64,000 bases of DNA, taken from the NCBI GenBank assembly GCA_963682175.1, contig OY821784.1, positions 20,007,621-20,071,620 of the forward strand, written 5' to 3'. The notes under the pieces were generated by a model. It worked only from the letters and a program-made list of their open reading frames with translations. It was not told the DNA's origin and made no database searches. Of the stretch, positions 20,069 through 32,020 are shown one piece after another. Each line of letters opens with the position of its first letter. Positions within the stretch are counted from its first letter, which is position 1. This DNA is from Triglochin maritima. Taxonomy: Eukaryota > Streptophyta > Magnoliopsida > Alismatales > Juncaginaceae. The translations under genes and the position numbers were made by a program.

Positions 20069-22448
20069 GTCCCATCTCCTTCTCTTCTCTTTATCCTCTC
20101 TCTTCTTCTCCTTCTCTCCCTCTCGCTCCTCTCTTCCATCTCTCCTTATTCTTATAAGGGGAGAGATAGGGAACGAGAAGAGGGAAGAGGAGAGAGGGGG
20201 GAAGAGGACACAGAGAGAGAGAGAAGAAGAGATAAGGAAGAGGGAGAGAGAAGGAGAACAGAGAAGGAGGGAGGAAACGAGAGAAGAGGAGAGTGAGAAG
20301 GGTGGAGCGTTAGAGAAGGAGAGAGGAGGGAGAGAAGAGAGAGAAGGGAGAGTGGAGGAGAGGGAGAGAAAGAGAGGGAGAGAGAAGAGGAAGGGAGGAG
20401 AGAGGGAGAAAGAGAGAGAGAGAAGTAAAGAGAGATAAGGAGAGAGTGAACGAGAGAGAAGGAGAAGAGAAAGAGCATAAGAGGGAGAGTGAGAAAAGGA
20501 GAAGCGAGAGAAAGGTGAGGGGTAGAACAAGGAGGAGGAGAGAAGGAGAAGAGGGAGGAGAGTGGTAGAGAAGAGGAGAAATGGGAAGAGAGATAAGAGA
20601 AGAGAGGGAAAGGGAGAGAGAGAGAGAGAAGAGATATGGAGAACGAGAGCGAGAGGTAGAGAAGGAGAGTGGAGAAAAGAGGATAAGAAGAGCAGAGAGA
20701 GAGAACACGAGAATAGACAAGAGCGGAGAGGGAGAGAGGAGGGAGAAGAAGGGGGAGAGAGCGAGAGAAGGAGGAGGGAGATAGAAAATGAAGGAGAAGA
20801 AGGAAGAGGAGGGAGAGGGAACGAGAGAGGTAGAGAAGAGAGGGAAGGAGGAGAGAAGAGGGAGAGAGAAAGAGATGAGGGAGACAGGAGGATAGCGAAG
20901 TAGAGGGGAGACGGAGAAGGAGAGGGAGAAGAAGAGAGAGGCAGAAGAGAGAGGAGGTGAAGGAGTGGGAGAGAAGGAAAGAGGGAGAGAGAGAAGGAGA
21001 AGGGAAAGAGGAGGATGGAGAAGGATAAAATGGGTAGAGAGAAGGATAAGGAGAGAAGAAGAAGGGGAGAGGGATAAGAGGGAAGGGAGAGGAGAGGGAA
21101 TGTGAGGGAGATAGAGATGAGGCGAGGGAGATGAGAGAAAGAGAAGAGGCAAGAGTGAGAGAGAAGGAGAGTGGTAGAGAAGGAGAGAAGAGAGAGGGGT
21201 AGAACGAGAGAGAGTGAGAGAAGGGTTGTACAGAATGGGACGAGGAGAGAGAGATGAGTGGGAGAAAAGGAGAAGCAAGAGAAGGGAGAGAAGAAGATGG
21301 AGAAGGAGAGAGAGATAAAGAGAGTGGCATAAGGAGAGAGGGATAGACGGAAGAGAGAGAAAGAGAAGGTGAGAGAAATGAGAAGGGAGAGAGGAGGAGA
21401 AGGATAAGGATAATGAGAAGGCAGAGAAGAGGGAAGAGAGGGGGAGAGAATGAGAGAGAAGGAGAAGAGAGAGAAGTAGACAACATAGGAGAAGAGAGAA
21501 GGATAGAGGCAGAGAAGTGAGAAAAGGGATAAGGATAAGGAGAGAAGAGAAGGAGAACAGAAAAGAAGAGAGAGTGATGGGAGAAAAGATAAGAGATACG
21601 AGGGAGAAGAAGGGAGAGAGAGCGAGAGGAGGAGAAGGAGGGAGTGGAGGAGTGGGATAAGTGGGAGAGAGAAAAGGAGAGAAGGAGAGGGATAAGGGGA
21701 GATAGAGAAGGAGAAATAAGAGAGGACAGATAAGAGGAGAGAGAAAGTGAGAGATAATAAGAGGGAGAAGGAGAGAGAGGGAAATGGAGAAGAGGAGAGG
21801 GAGAGGAGGAGACAGAGAAGGGAAGGTGAGAGAAAAAAAGGAGAGGGATTGAAGGAGAAGAGAGGGGCAATTAGAGGAGATGAAAGGATTAAAGGAGAGA
21901 GAGAAGATGAGGGAGAAGGAGAGGAGAGGAAGAGAGGGCAGGAGAGAGAGGGAGAGATAAGGAGAAGAGAGAGGGAACGAGAGGACACGGATGGATAAGA
22001 GGAGAGAGCGGAGAAGGAGGGAGAGAGCGGGAGGGAGGGAGGGAGAACGAGAGGACGAGAGGGGAGGAGAGAGAGGGAGAAGAGGGGGAGAGAGAGAAGA
22101 AGAAGGAGAGAGGGAACAAGAGAGGAGGTGAGAGGGAACAAGAAAATGAGAGGAGAACGGAGAAGGATAGGAGGAGAAGAGGGAAGGGGAAGGGAACGAG
22201 ATAGAGAATGGAGCGTAGAGACACAGAAGGAGAGAAGCAAGAGAGATAGAGGAGGAGGGAGGAACCGAGAGAGGTGAGAGGAGGAGAGGGATAAGGAGAT
22301 AGAGAAGGGGAGAGAAGAGAGAGAAAGGAGAGTAGAGGGAAGAGAAGAGGATAGGAGGGAGAAGGAGAGAGAAGGTAAGGAGAGGGAAGAAGGGGGGAGA
22401 GAGAACGGGGAGAGGAGCGAAGAAGGGAAGGAGGAGATTGAGAGAGGA
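20069..22448 (+). repeat. Satellite unit, 2,380 bp
   Basis: Marker states are C, A, G. The island palindrome is mutated (TCTTATAAGG) and the palindromic word reads TTGTACAG. It shares GGGATAAGGGGAGATAG, GAGAAAGTGAGAG and GAGAATGGAG with the unit at 24867, so the two are sister units in a two-unit pattern. Confidence 0.9.
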
Positions 22449-22987
22449 GTCCCATCTCCTTCTCTTCTCTTTATCCTCTCTCTTCTTCTCCTTCTCTCCC
22501 TCTCGCTCCTCTCTTCCATCTCTCCTTATCCTTATAAGGGGAGAGATAGGGAACGAGAAGGGGGAAGAGGAGAGAGGGGGGAAGAGGACAGAGAGAGAGA
22601 GAGAGAAGAAGAGGTAAGGAAGAGGGAGAGAGAAGGAGAACAGAGAAGGAGGGAGGAAACGAGAGAAGAGGAGAGTGAGAAGGGTGGAGCGTTAGAAAAG
22701 GAGAGAGGAGGGAGAGAAGAGAGAGAAGGGAGAGTGGAGGAGAGGGAGAGAAAGAGAGGGAGAGAGAAGAGGAAGGGAGGAGAGAGGGAGAAAGAGAGAG
22801 AAGTAAAGAGAGATAAGGAGAGAGTGAACGAGAGAGAAGGAGAAGAGAAAGAGCATAAGAGGGAGAGTGAGAAAAGGAGAAGCGAGAGAAGGTGAGGGGT
22901 AGAACAAGGAGGAGGAGAGAAGGAGAAGAGGGAGGAGAGTGGTAGAGAAGAGGAGAAATGGGAAGAGAGATAAGAGAAGAGAGGGAA

Positions 22988-23024
<37 letters not shown>

Positions 23025-24866
23025 ATATGGAGAACGAGAGCGAGAGGTAGAGAAGGGGGAGAGAAGGAGAGTGGAGAAAAGAGGATAAGAAGAGCAGAGA
23101 GAGAGAACACGAGAATAGACAAGAGCGGAGAGGGAGAGAGGAGGGAGAAGAAGGGGGAGAGAGCGAGAGAAGGAGGAGGGAGATAGAAAATGAAGGAGAA
23201 GAAGGAAGAGGAGGGAGAGGGAACGAGAGAGGTAGAGAAGAGAGGGAAGGAGGAGAGAAGAGGGAGAGAGAAAGAGATGAGGGAGACAGGAGGATAGCGA
23301 AGTAGAGGGGAGACGGAGAAGGAGAGGGAGAAGAAGAGAGAGGCAGAAGAGAGAGGAGGTGAAGGAGTGGGAGAGAAGGAAAGAGGGAGAGAGAGAAGGA
23401 GAAGGGAAAGAGGAGGATGGAGAAGGATAAAATGGGTAGAGAGAAGAAGAAGAGAGAAGGATAAGGAGAGAAGAAGAAGGGGAGAGGGATAAGAGGGAAG
23501 GGAGAGGAGAGGGAATGTGAGGGAGATAGAGATGAGGCGAGGGAGATGAGAGAAAGAGAAGAGGCAAGAGTGAGAGAGAAGGAGAGTGGTAGAGAAGGAG
23601 AGAAGAGAGAGGGGTAGAACGAGAGAGAGTGAGAGAAGGGCTGTACAGAATGGGACGAAGAGAGAGAGATGAGTGGGAGAAAAGGAGAAGCAAGAGAAGG
23701 GAGAGAAGAAGATGGAGAAGGAGAGAGAGATAAAGAGAGTGGCATAAGGAGAGAGGGATAGACGGAAGAGAGAGAAAGAGAAGGTGAGAGAAATGAGAAG
23801 GGAGAGAGGAGGAGAAGGATAAGGATAATGAGAAGGCAGAGAAGAGGGAAGAGAGGGGGAGAGAATGAGAGAGAAGGAGAAGAGAGAGAGGTAGACAACA
23901 TAGGAGAAGAGAGAAGGATAGAGGCAGAGAAGTGAGAAAAGGGTTAAGGATAAGGAGAGAAGAGAAGGAGAACAGAAAAGAAGAGAGAGGGATGGGAGAA
24001 AAGATAAGAGATACGAGGGAGAAGAAGGGAGAGAGAGCGAGAGGAGGAGAAGGAGGGAGTGGAGGAGTGGGATAAGTGGGAGAGAGAAAAGGAGAGAAGG
24101 TGAGGGATAAGAGGGAGATAGAGAAGGAGAAATAAGAGAGGACAGATAAGAGGAGAGAGAAAGAGAGAGATAACAAGAGGGAGAAGGAGAGAGAGGGAAA
24201 TGGAGAAGAGGAGAGGGAGAGGAGGAGACAGAGAAGGGAAGATGAGAGAAAAAAAGGAGAGGGATTGAAGGAGAAGAGAGGGGCAATTAGAGGAGATGAA
24301 AGGATTAAAGGAGAGAGAGAAGATGAGGGAGAAGGAGAGGAGAGGAAGAGAGGGCAGGAGAGAGAGGGAGAGATAATGAGAAGAGAGAGGGAACGAGAGG
24401 ACACGGATGGATAAGAGGAGAGAGCGGAGAAGGAGGGAGAGAGCGGGAGGGAGGGAGAGAGAACGAGAGGACGAGAGGGGAGGAGAGAGAGGGAGAAGAG
24501 GGGGAGAGAGAGAAGAAGAAGGAGAGAGGGAACAAGAGAGGAGGTGAGAGGGAACAAGAAAATGAGAGGAGAACGGAGAAGGATATGAGGAGAAGAGGGA
24601 AGGGGAAGGGAACGAGATAGAGAAGGGAGAGTAGAGACACAGAAGGAGAGAAGCAAGAGAGATAGAGGAGGAGGGAGGAACCGAGAGAGGTGAGAGGAGG
24701 AGAGGGATAAGGAGATAGAGAAGGGGAGAGAAGAGAGAGAGAAAGGAGAGTAGAGGGAAGAGAAGAGGATAGGAGGGAGAAGGAGAGAGAAGGTAAGGAG
24801 AGGGAAGAAGGGGGGAGAGAGAACGGGGAGAGGAGCGAAGAAGGGAAGGAGGAGATTGAGAGAGGA
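22449..24866 (+). repeat. Satellite unit, 2,418 bp
   Basis: Marker states are C, A, G. It shares GAAGAGGTAAGGAAG and GCGTTAGAAAAGG with the unit at 27248. It has a long (GA)15 run at 22991-23020 and a private GGGTTAAGG near 23941. Confidence 0.9.
22991..23020 (+). repeat. (GA)15 microsatellite inside a unit
   Basis: This is the longest copy of the per-unit GA run on the left side, compared with six repeats at 980-991 and eight at 13417-13432. Confidence 0.9.
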
Positions 24867-27247
24867 GTCCCATCTCCTTCTCTTCTCTTTATCCTCTCTC
24901 TTCTTCTCCTTCTCTCCCTCTCGCTCCTCTCTTCCATCTCTCCTTATCCTTATAAGGGGAGAGATAGGGAACGAGAAGAGGGAAGAGGAGAGAGGGGGGA
25001 AGAGGACACAGAGAGAGAGAGAGAAGAAGAGATAAGGAAGAGGGAGAGAGAAGGAGAACAGAGAAGGAGGGAGGAAACGAGAGAAGAGGAGAGTGAGAAG
25101 GGTGGAGCGTTAGAGAAGGAGAGAGGAGGGAGAGAAGAGAGAGAAGGGAGAGTGGAGGAGAGGGAGAGAAAGAGAGGGAGAGAGAAGAGGAAGGGAGGAG
25201 AGAGGGAGAAAGAGAGAGAGAGAAGTAAAGAGAGATAAGGAGAGAGTGAACGAGAGAGAAGGAGAAGAGAAAGAGCATAAGAGGGAGAGTGAGAAAAGGA
25301 GAAGCGAGAGAAGGTGAGGGGTAGAACAAGGAGGAGGAGAGAAGGAGAAGAGGGAGGAGAGTGGTAGAGAAGAGGAGAAATGGGAAGAGAGATAAGAGAA
25401 GAGAGGGAAAGGGAGAGAGAGAGAGAGAGAAGAGATATGGAGAACGAGAGCGAGAGGTAGAGAAGGGGGAGAGAAGGAGAGTGGAGAAAAGAGGATAAGA
25501 AGAGCAGAGAGAGAGAACACGAGAATAGACAAGAGCGGAGAGGGAGAGAGGAGGGAGAAGAAGGGGGAGAGAGCGAGAGAAGGAGGAGGGAGATAGAAAA
25601 TGAAGGAGAAGAAGGAAGAGGAGGGAGAGGGAACGAGAGAGGTAGAGAAGAGAGGGAAGGAGGAGAGAAGAGGGAGAGAGAAAGAGATGAGGGAGACAGG
25701 AGGATAGCGAAGTAGAGGGGAGACGGAGAAGGAGAGGGAGAAGAAGAGAGAGGCAGAAGAGAGAGGAGGTGAAGGAGTGGGAGAGAAGGAAAGAGGGAGA
25801 GAGAGAAGGAGAAGGGAAAGAGGAGGATGGAGAAGGATAAAATGGGTAGAGAGAAGAAGAAGAGAGAAGGATAAGGAGAGAAGAAGAAGGGGAGAGGGAT
25901 AAGAGGGAAGGGAGAGGAGAGGGAATGTGAGGGAGATAGAGATGAGGCGAGGGAGATGAGAGAAAGAGAAGAGGCAAGAGTGAGAGAGAAGGAGAGTGGT
26001 AGAGAAGGAGAGAAGAGAGAGGGGTAGAATGAGAGAGAGTGAGAGAAGGGCTGTACAGAATGGGACGAGGAGAGAGAGATGAGTGGAAGAAAAGGAGAAG
26101 CAAGAGAAGGGAGAGAAGAAGATGGAGAAGGAGAGAGAGATAAAGAGAGTGGCATAAGGAGAGAGGGATAGACGGAAGAGAGAGAAAGAGAAGGTGAGAG
26201 AAATGAGAAGGGAGAGAGGAGGAGAAGGATAAGGATAATGAGAAGGCAGAGAAGAGGGAAGAGAGGGGGAGAGAATGAGAGAGAAGGAGAAGAGAGAAGG
26301 ATAGAGCAGAGAAGTGAGAAAAGGGATAAGGATAAGGAGAGAAGAGAAGGAGAACAGAAAAGAAGAGAGAGTGATGGGAGAAAAGATAAGAGATACGAGG
26401 GAGAAGAAGGGAGAGAGAGCGAGAGGAGGAGAAGGAGGGAGTGGAGGAGTGGGATAAGTGGGAGAGAGAAAAGGAGAGAAGGAGAGGGATAAGGGGAGAT
26501 AGAGAAGGAGAAATAAGAGAGGACAGATAAGAGGAGAGAGAAAGTGAGAGATAATAAGAGGGAGAAGGAGAGAGAGGGAAATGGAGAAGAGGAGAGGGAG
26601 AGGAGGAGACAGAGAAGGGAAGGTGAGAGAAAAAAAGGAGAGGGATTGAAGGAGAAGAGAGGGGCAATTAGAGGAGATGAAAGGATTAAAGGAGAGAGAG
26701 AAGATGAGGGAGAAGGAGAGGAGAGGAAGAGAGGGCAGGAGAGAGAGGGAGAGATAAGGAGAAGAGAGAGGGAACGAGAGGACACGGATGGATAAGAGGA
26801 GAGAGCGGAGAAGGAGGGAGAGAGCGGGAGGGAGGGAGAGAGAACGAGAGGACGAGAGGGGAGGAGAGAGAGGGAGATGAGGGGGAGAGAGAGAAGAAGA
26901 AGGAGAGAGGGAACAAGAGAGGAGGTGAGAGGGAACAAGAAAATGAGAGGAGAACGGAGAAGGATAGGAGGAGAAGAGGGAAGGGGAAGGGAACGAGATA
27001 GAGAATGGAGAGTAGAGACACAGAAGGAGAGAAGCAAGAGAGATAGAGGAGGAGGGAGGAACCGAGAGAGGTGAGAGGAGGAGAGGGATAAGGAGATAGA
27101 GAAGGGGAGAGAAGAGAGAGAGAAAGGAGAGTAGAGGGAAGAGAAGAGGATAGGAGGGAGAAGGAGAGAGAAGGTAAGGAGAGGGAAGAAGGGGGGAGAG
27201 AGAACGGGGAGAGGAGCGAAGAAGGGAAGGAGGAGATTGAGAGAGGA
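24867..27247 (+). repeat. Satellite unit, 2,381 bp, recombinant
   Basis: Marker states are C, A, G. Its middle (about 26.0-26.1 kb) matches private variants of the unit at 17683, while its later part (26.3-27.0 kb) matches the unit at 20069. A deletion near 26290 removes the conserved word GTAGACAACATAGG, making this the only complete unit without it. Confidence 0.88.
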
Positions 27248-29640
27248 GTCCCATCTCCTTCTCTTCTCTTTATCCTCTCTCTTCTTCTCCTTCTCTCCCT
27301 CTCGCTCCTCTCTTCCATCTCTCCTTATCCTTATAAGGGGAGAGATAGGGAACGAGAAGAGGGAAGAGGAGAGAGGGGGGAAGAGGACACAGAGAGAGAG
27401 AGAGAAGAAGAGGTAAGGAAGAGGGAGAGAGAAGGAGAACAGAGAAGGAGGGAGGAAACGAGAGAAGAGGAGAGTGAGAAGGGTGGAGCGTTAGAAAAGG
27501 AGAGAGGAGGGAGAGAAGAGAGAGAAGGGAGAGTGGAGGAGAGGGAGAGAAAGAGAGGGAGAGAGAAGAGGAAGGGAGGAGAGAGGGAGAAAGAGAGAGA
27601 AGTAAAGAGAGATAAGGAGAGAGTGAACGAGAGAGAAGGAGAAGAGAAAGAGCATAAGAGGGAGAGTGAGAAAAGGAGAAGCGAGAGAAGGTGAGGGGTA
27701 GAACAAGGAGGAGGAGAGAAGGAGAAGAGGGAGGAGAGTGGTAGAGAAGAGGAGAAATGGGAAGAGAGATAAGAGAAGAGAGGGAAAGGGAGAGAGAGAG
27801 AGAGAGAAGAGATATGGAGAACGAGAGCGAGAGGTAGAGAAGGGGGAGAGAAGGAGAGTGGAGAAAAGAGGATAAGAAGAGCAGAGAGAGAGAACACGAG
27901 AATAGACAAGAGCGGAGAGGGAGAGAGGAGGGAGAAGAAGGGGGAGAGAGCGAGAGAAGGAGGAGGGAGATAGAAAATGAAGGAGAAGAAGGAAGAGGAG
28001 GGAGAGGGAACGAGAGAGGTAGAGAAGAGAGGGAAGGAGGAGAGAAGAGGGAGAGAGAAAGAGATGAGGGAGACAGGAGGATAGCGAAGTAGAGGGGAGA
28101 CGGAGAAGGAGAGGGAGAAGAAGAGAGAGGCAGAAGAGAGAGGAGGTGAAGGAGTGGGAGAGAAGGAAAGAGGGAGAGAGAGAAGGAGAAGGGAAAGAGG
28201 AGGATGGAGAAGGATAAAATGGGTAGAGAGAAGAAGAAGAGAGAAGGATAAGGAGAGAAGAAGAAGGGGAGAGGGATAAGAGGGAAGGGAGAGGAGAGGG
28301 AATGTGAGGGAGATAGAGATGAGGCGAGGGAGATGAGAGAAAGAGAAGAGGCAAGAGTGAGAGAGAAGGAGAGTGGTAGAGAAGGAGAGAAGAGAGAGGG
28401 GTAGAACGAGAGAGAGTGAGAGAAGGGCTGTACAGAATGGGACGAGGAGAGAGAGATGAGTGGGAGAAAAGGAGAAGCAAGAGAAGGGAGAGAAGAAGAT
28501 GGAGAAGGAGAGAGAGATAAAGAGAGTGGCATAAGGAGAGAGGGATAGACGGAAGAGAGAGAAAGAGAAGGTGAGAGAAATGAGAAGGGAGAGAGGAGGA
28601 GAAGGATAAGGATAATGAGAAGGCATAGAAGAGGGAAGAGAGGGGGAGAGAATGAGAGAGAAGGAGAAGAGAGAGAGGTAGACAACATAGGAGAAGAGAG
28701 AAGGATAGAGGCAGAGAAGTGAGAAAAGGGATAAGGATAAGGAGAGAAGAGAAGGAGAACAGAAAAGAAGAGAGAGTGATGGGAGAAAAGATAAGAGATA
28801 CGAGGGAGAAGAAGGGAGAGAGAGCGAGAGGAGGAGAAGGAGGGAGTGGAGGAGTGGGATAAGTGGGAGAGAGAAAAGGAGAGAAGGAGAGGGATAAGAG
28901 GGAGATAGAGAAGGAGAAATAAGAGAGGACAGATAAGAGGAGAGAGAAAGAGAGAGATAATAAGAGGGAGAAGGAGAGAGAGGGAAATGGAGAAGAGGAG
29001 AGGGAGAGGAGGAGACAGAGAAGGGAAGGTGAGAGAAAAAAAGGAGAGGGATTGAAGGAGAAGAGAGGGGCAATTAGAGGAGATGAAAGGATTAAAGGAG
29101 AGAGAGAAGATGAGGGAGAAGGAGAGGAGAGGAAGAGAGGGCAGGAGAGAGAGGGAGAGATAAGGAGAAGAGAGAGGGAACGAGAGGACACGGATGGATA
29201 AGAGGAGAGAGCGGAGAAGGAGGGAGAGAGCGGGAGGGAGGGAGAGAGAACGAGAGGACGAGAGGGGAGGAGAGAGAGGGAGAAGAGGGGGAGAGAGAGA
29301 AGAAGAAGGAGAGAGGGAACAAGAGAGGAGGTGAGAGGGAACAAGAAAATGAGAGGAGAACGGAGAAGGATAGGAGGAGAAGAGGGAAGGGGAAGGGAAC
29401 GAGATAGAGAAGGGAGAGTAGAGACACAGAAGGAGAGAAGCAAGAGAGATAGAGGAGGAGGGAGGAACCGAGAGAGGTGAGAGGAGGAGAGGGATAAGGA
29501 GATAGAGAAGGGGAGAGAAGAGAGAGAGAGAAAGGAGAGTAGAGGCAAGAGAAGAGGATAGGAGGGAGAAGGAGAGGGAAGAAGGGGGGAGAGAGAACGG
29601 GGAGAGGAGCGAAGAAGGGAAGGAGGAGATCGAGAGAGGA
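27248..29640 (+). repeat. Satellite unit, 2,393 bp
   Basis: Marker states are C, A, C. Its beginning matches the unit at 22449 (GCGTTAGAAAAGG near 27488, 4.8 kb from the earlier copy). Its end has the GAGAAGGTAAG deletion typical of the next unit. Confidence 0.9.
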
Positions 29641-32020
29641 GTCCCATCTCCTTCTCTTCTCTTTATCCTCTCTCTTCTTCTCCTTCTCTCCCTCTCGCTC
29701 CTCTCTTCCATCTCTCCTTATCCTTATAAGGGGAGAGATAGGGAACGAGAAGAGGGAAGAGGACACAGAGAGAGAGAGAAGAAGAGATAAGGAAGAGGGA
29801 GAGAGAAGGAGAACAGAGAAGGAGGGAGGAAACGAGAGAAGAGGAGAGTGAGAAGGGTGGAGCGTTAGAGAAGGAGAGAGGAGGGAGAGAAGAGAGAGAA
29901 GGGAGAGTGGAGGAGAGGGAGAGAAAGAGAGGGAGAGAGAAGAGGAAGGGAGGAGAGAGGGAGAAAGAGAGAGAGAGAGAAGTAAAGAGAGATAAGGAGA
30001 GAGTGAACGAGAGAGAAGGAGAAGAGAAAGAGCATAAGAGGGAGAGTGAGAAAAGGAGAAGCGAGAGAAGGTGAGGGGTAGAACAAGGAGGAGGAGAGAA
30101 GGAGAAGAGGGAGGAGAGTGGTAGAGAAGAGGAGAAATGGGAAGAGAGATAAGAGAAGAGAGGGAAAAGGAGAGAGAGAGAGAGAGAAGAGATATGGAGA
30201 ACGAGAGCGAGAGGTAGAGAAGGGGGAGAGAAGGAGAGTGGAGAAAAGAGGATAAGAAGAGCAGAGAGAGAGAACACGAGAATAGACAAGAGCGGAGAGG
30301 GAGAGAGGAGGGAGAAGAAGGGGGAGAGAGCGAGAGAAGGAGGAGGGAGATAGAAAATGAAGGAGAAGAAGGAAGAGGAGGGAGAGGGAACGAGAGAGGT
30401 AGAGAAGAGAGGGAAGGAGGAGAGAAGAGGGAGAGAGAAAGAGATGAGGGAGACAGGAGGATAGCGAAGTAGAGGGGAGACGGAGAAGGAGAGGGAGAAG
30501 AAGAGAGAGGCAGAAGAGAGAGGAGGTGAAGGAGTGGGAGAGAAGGAAAGAGGGAGAGAGAGAAGGAGAAGGGAAAGAGGAGGATGGAGAAGGATAAAAT
30601 GGGTAGAGAGAAGAAGAAGAGAGAAGGATAAGGAGAGAAGAAGAAGGGGAGAGGGATAAGAGGGAAGGGAGAGGAGAGGGAATGTGAGGGAGATAGAGAT
30701 GAGGCGAGGGAGATGAGAGAAAGAGAAGAGGCAAGAGTGAGAGAGAAGGAGAGTGGTAGAGAAGGAGAGAAGAGAGAGGGGTAGAACGAGAGAGAGTGAG
30801 AGAAGGGCTGTACAGAATGGGACGAGGAGAGAGAGATGAGTGGGAGAAAAGGAGAAGCAAGAGAAGGGAGAGAAGAAGATGGAGAAGGAGAGAGAGATAA
30901 AGAGAGTGGCATAAGGAGAGAGGGATAGACGGAAGAGAGAGAAAGAGAAGGTGAGAGAAATGAGAAGGGAGAGAGGAGGAGAAGGATAAGGATAATGAGA
31001 AGGCAGAGAAGAGGGAAGAGAGGGGGAGAGAATGAGAGAGAAGGAGAAGAGAGAGAGGTAGACAACATAGGAGAAGAGAGAAGGATAGAGGCAGAGAAGT
31101 GAGAAAAGGGATAAGGATAAGGAGAGAAGAGAAGGAGAACAGAAAAGAAGAGAGAGTGATGGGAGAAAAGATAAGAGATACGAGGGAGAAGAAGGGAGAG
31201 AGAGCGAGAGGAGGAGAAGGAGGGAGTGGAGGAGTGGGATAAGTGGGAGAGAGAAAAGGAGAGAAGGAGAGGGATAAGAGGGAGATAGAGAAGGAGAAAT
31301 AAGAGAGGACAGATAAGAGGAGAGAGAAAGAGAGAGATAATAAGAGGGAGAAGGAGAGAGAGGGAAATGGAGAAGAGGAGAGGGAGAGGAGGAGACAGAG
31401 AAGGGAAGGTGAGAGAAAAAAAGGAGAGGGATTGAAGGAGAAGAGAGGGGCAATTAGAGGAGATGAAAGGATTAAAGGAGAGAGAGAAGATGAGGGAGAA
31501 GGAGAGGAGAGGAAGAGAGGGCAGGAGAGAGAGGGAGAGATAAGGGGAAGAGAGAGGGAACGAGAGGACACGGATGGATAAGAGGAGAGAGCGGAGAAGG
31601 AGGGAGAGAGCGGGAGGGAGGGAGAGAGAACGAGAGGACGAGAGGGGAGGAGAGAGAGGGAGAAGAGGGGGAGAGAGAGAAGAAGAAGGAGAGAGGGAAC
31701 AAGAGAGGAGGTGAGAGGGAACAAGAAAATGAGAGGAGAACGGAGAAGGATAGGAGGAGAAGAGGGAAGGGGAAGGGAACGAGATAGAGAAGGGAGAGTA
31801 GAGACACAGAAGGAGAGAAGCAAGAGAGATAGAGGAGGAGGGAGGAACCGAGAGAGGTGAGAGGAGGAGAGGGATAAGGAGATAGAGAAGGGGAGAGAAG
31901 AGAGAGAGAGAAAGGAGAGTAGAGGCAAGAGAAGAGGATAGGAGGGAGAAGGAGAGGGAAGAAGGGGGGAGAGAGAACGGGGAGAGGAGCGAAGAAGGGA
32001 AGGAGGAGATTGAGAGAGGA
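29641..32020 (+). repeat. Satellite unit, 2,380 bp
   Basis: Marker states are C, A, C. Just after the island it lacks about 14 bases (AGAGGGAAGAGGACACAG) compared with its neighbours. The pre-island tract is the short form. Confidence 0.9.
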
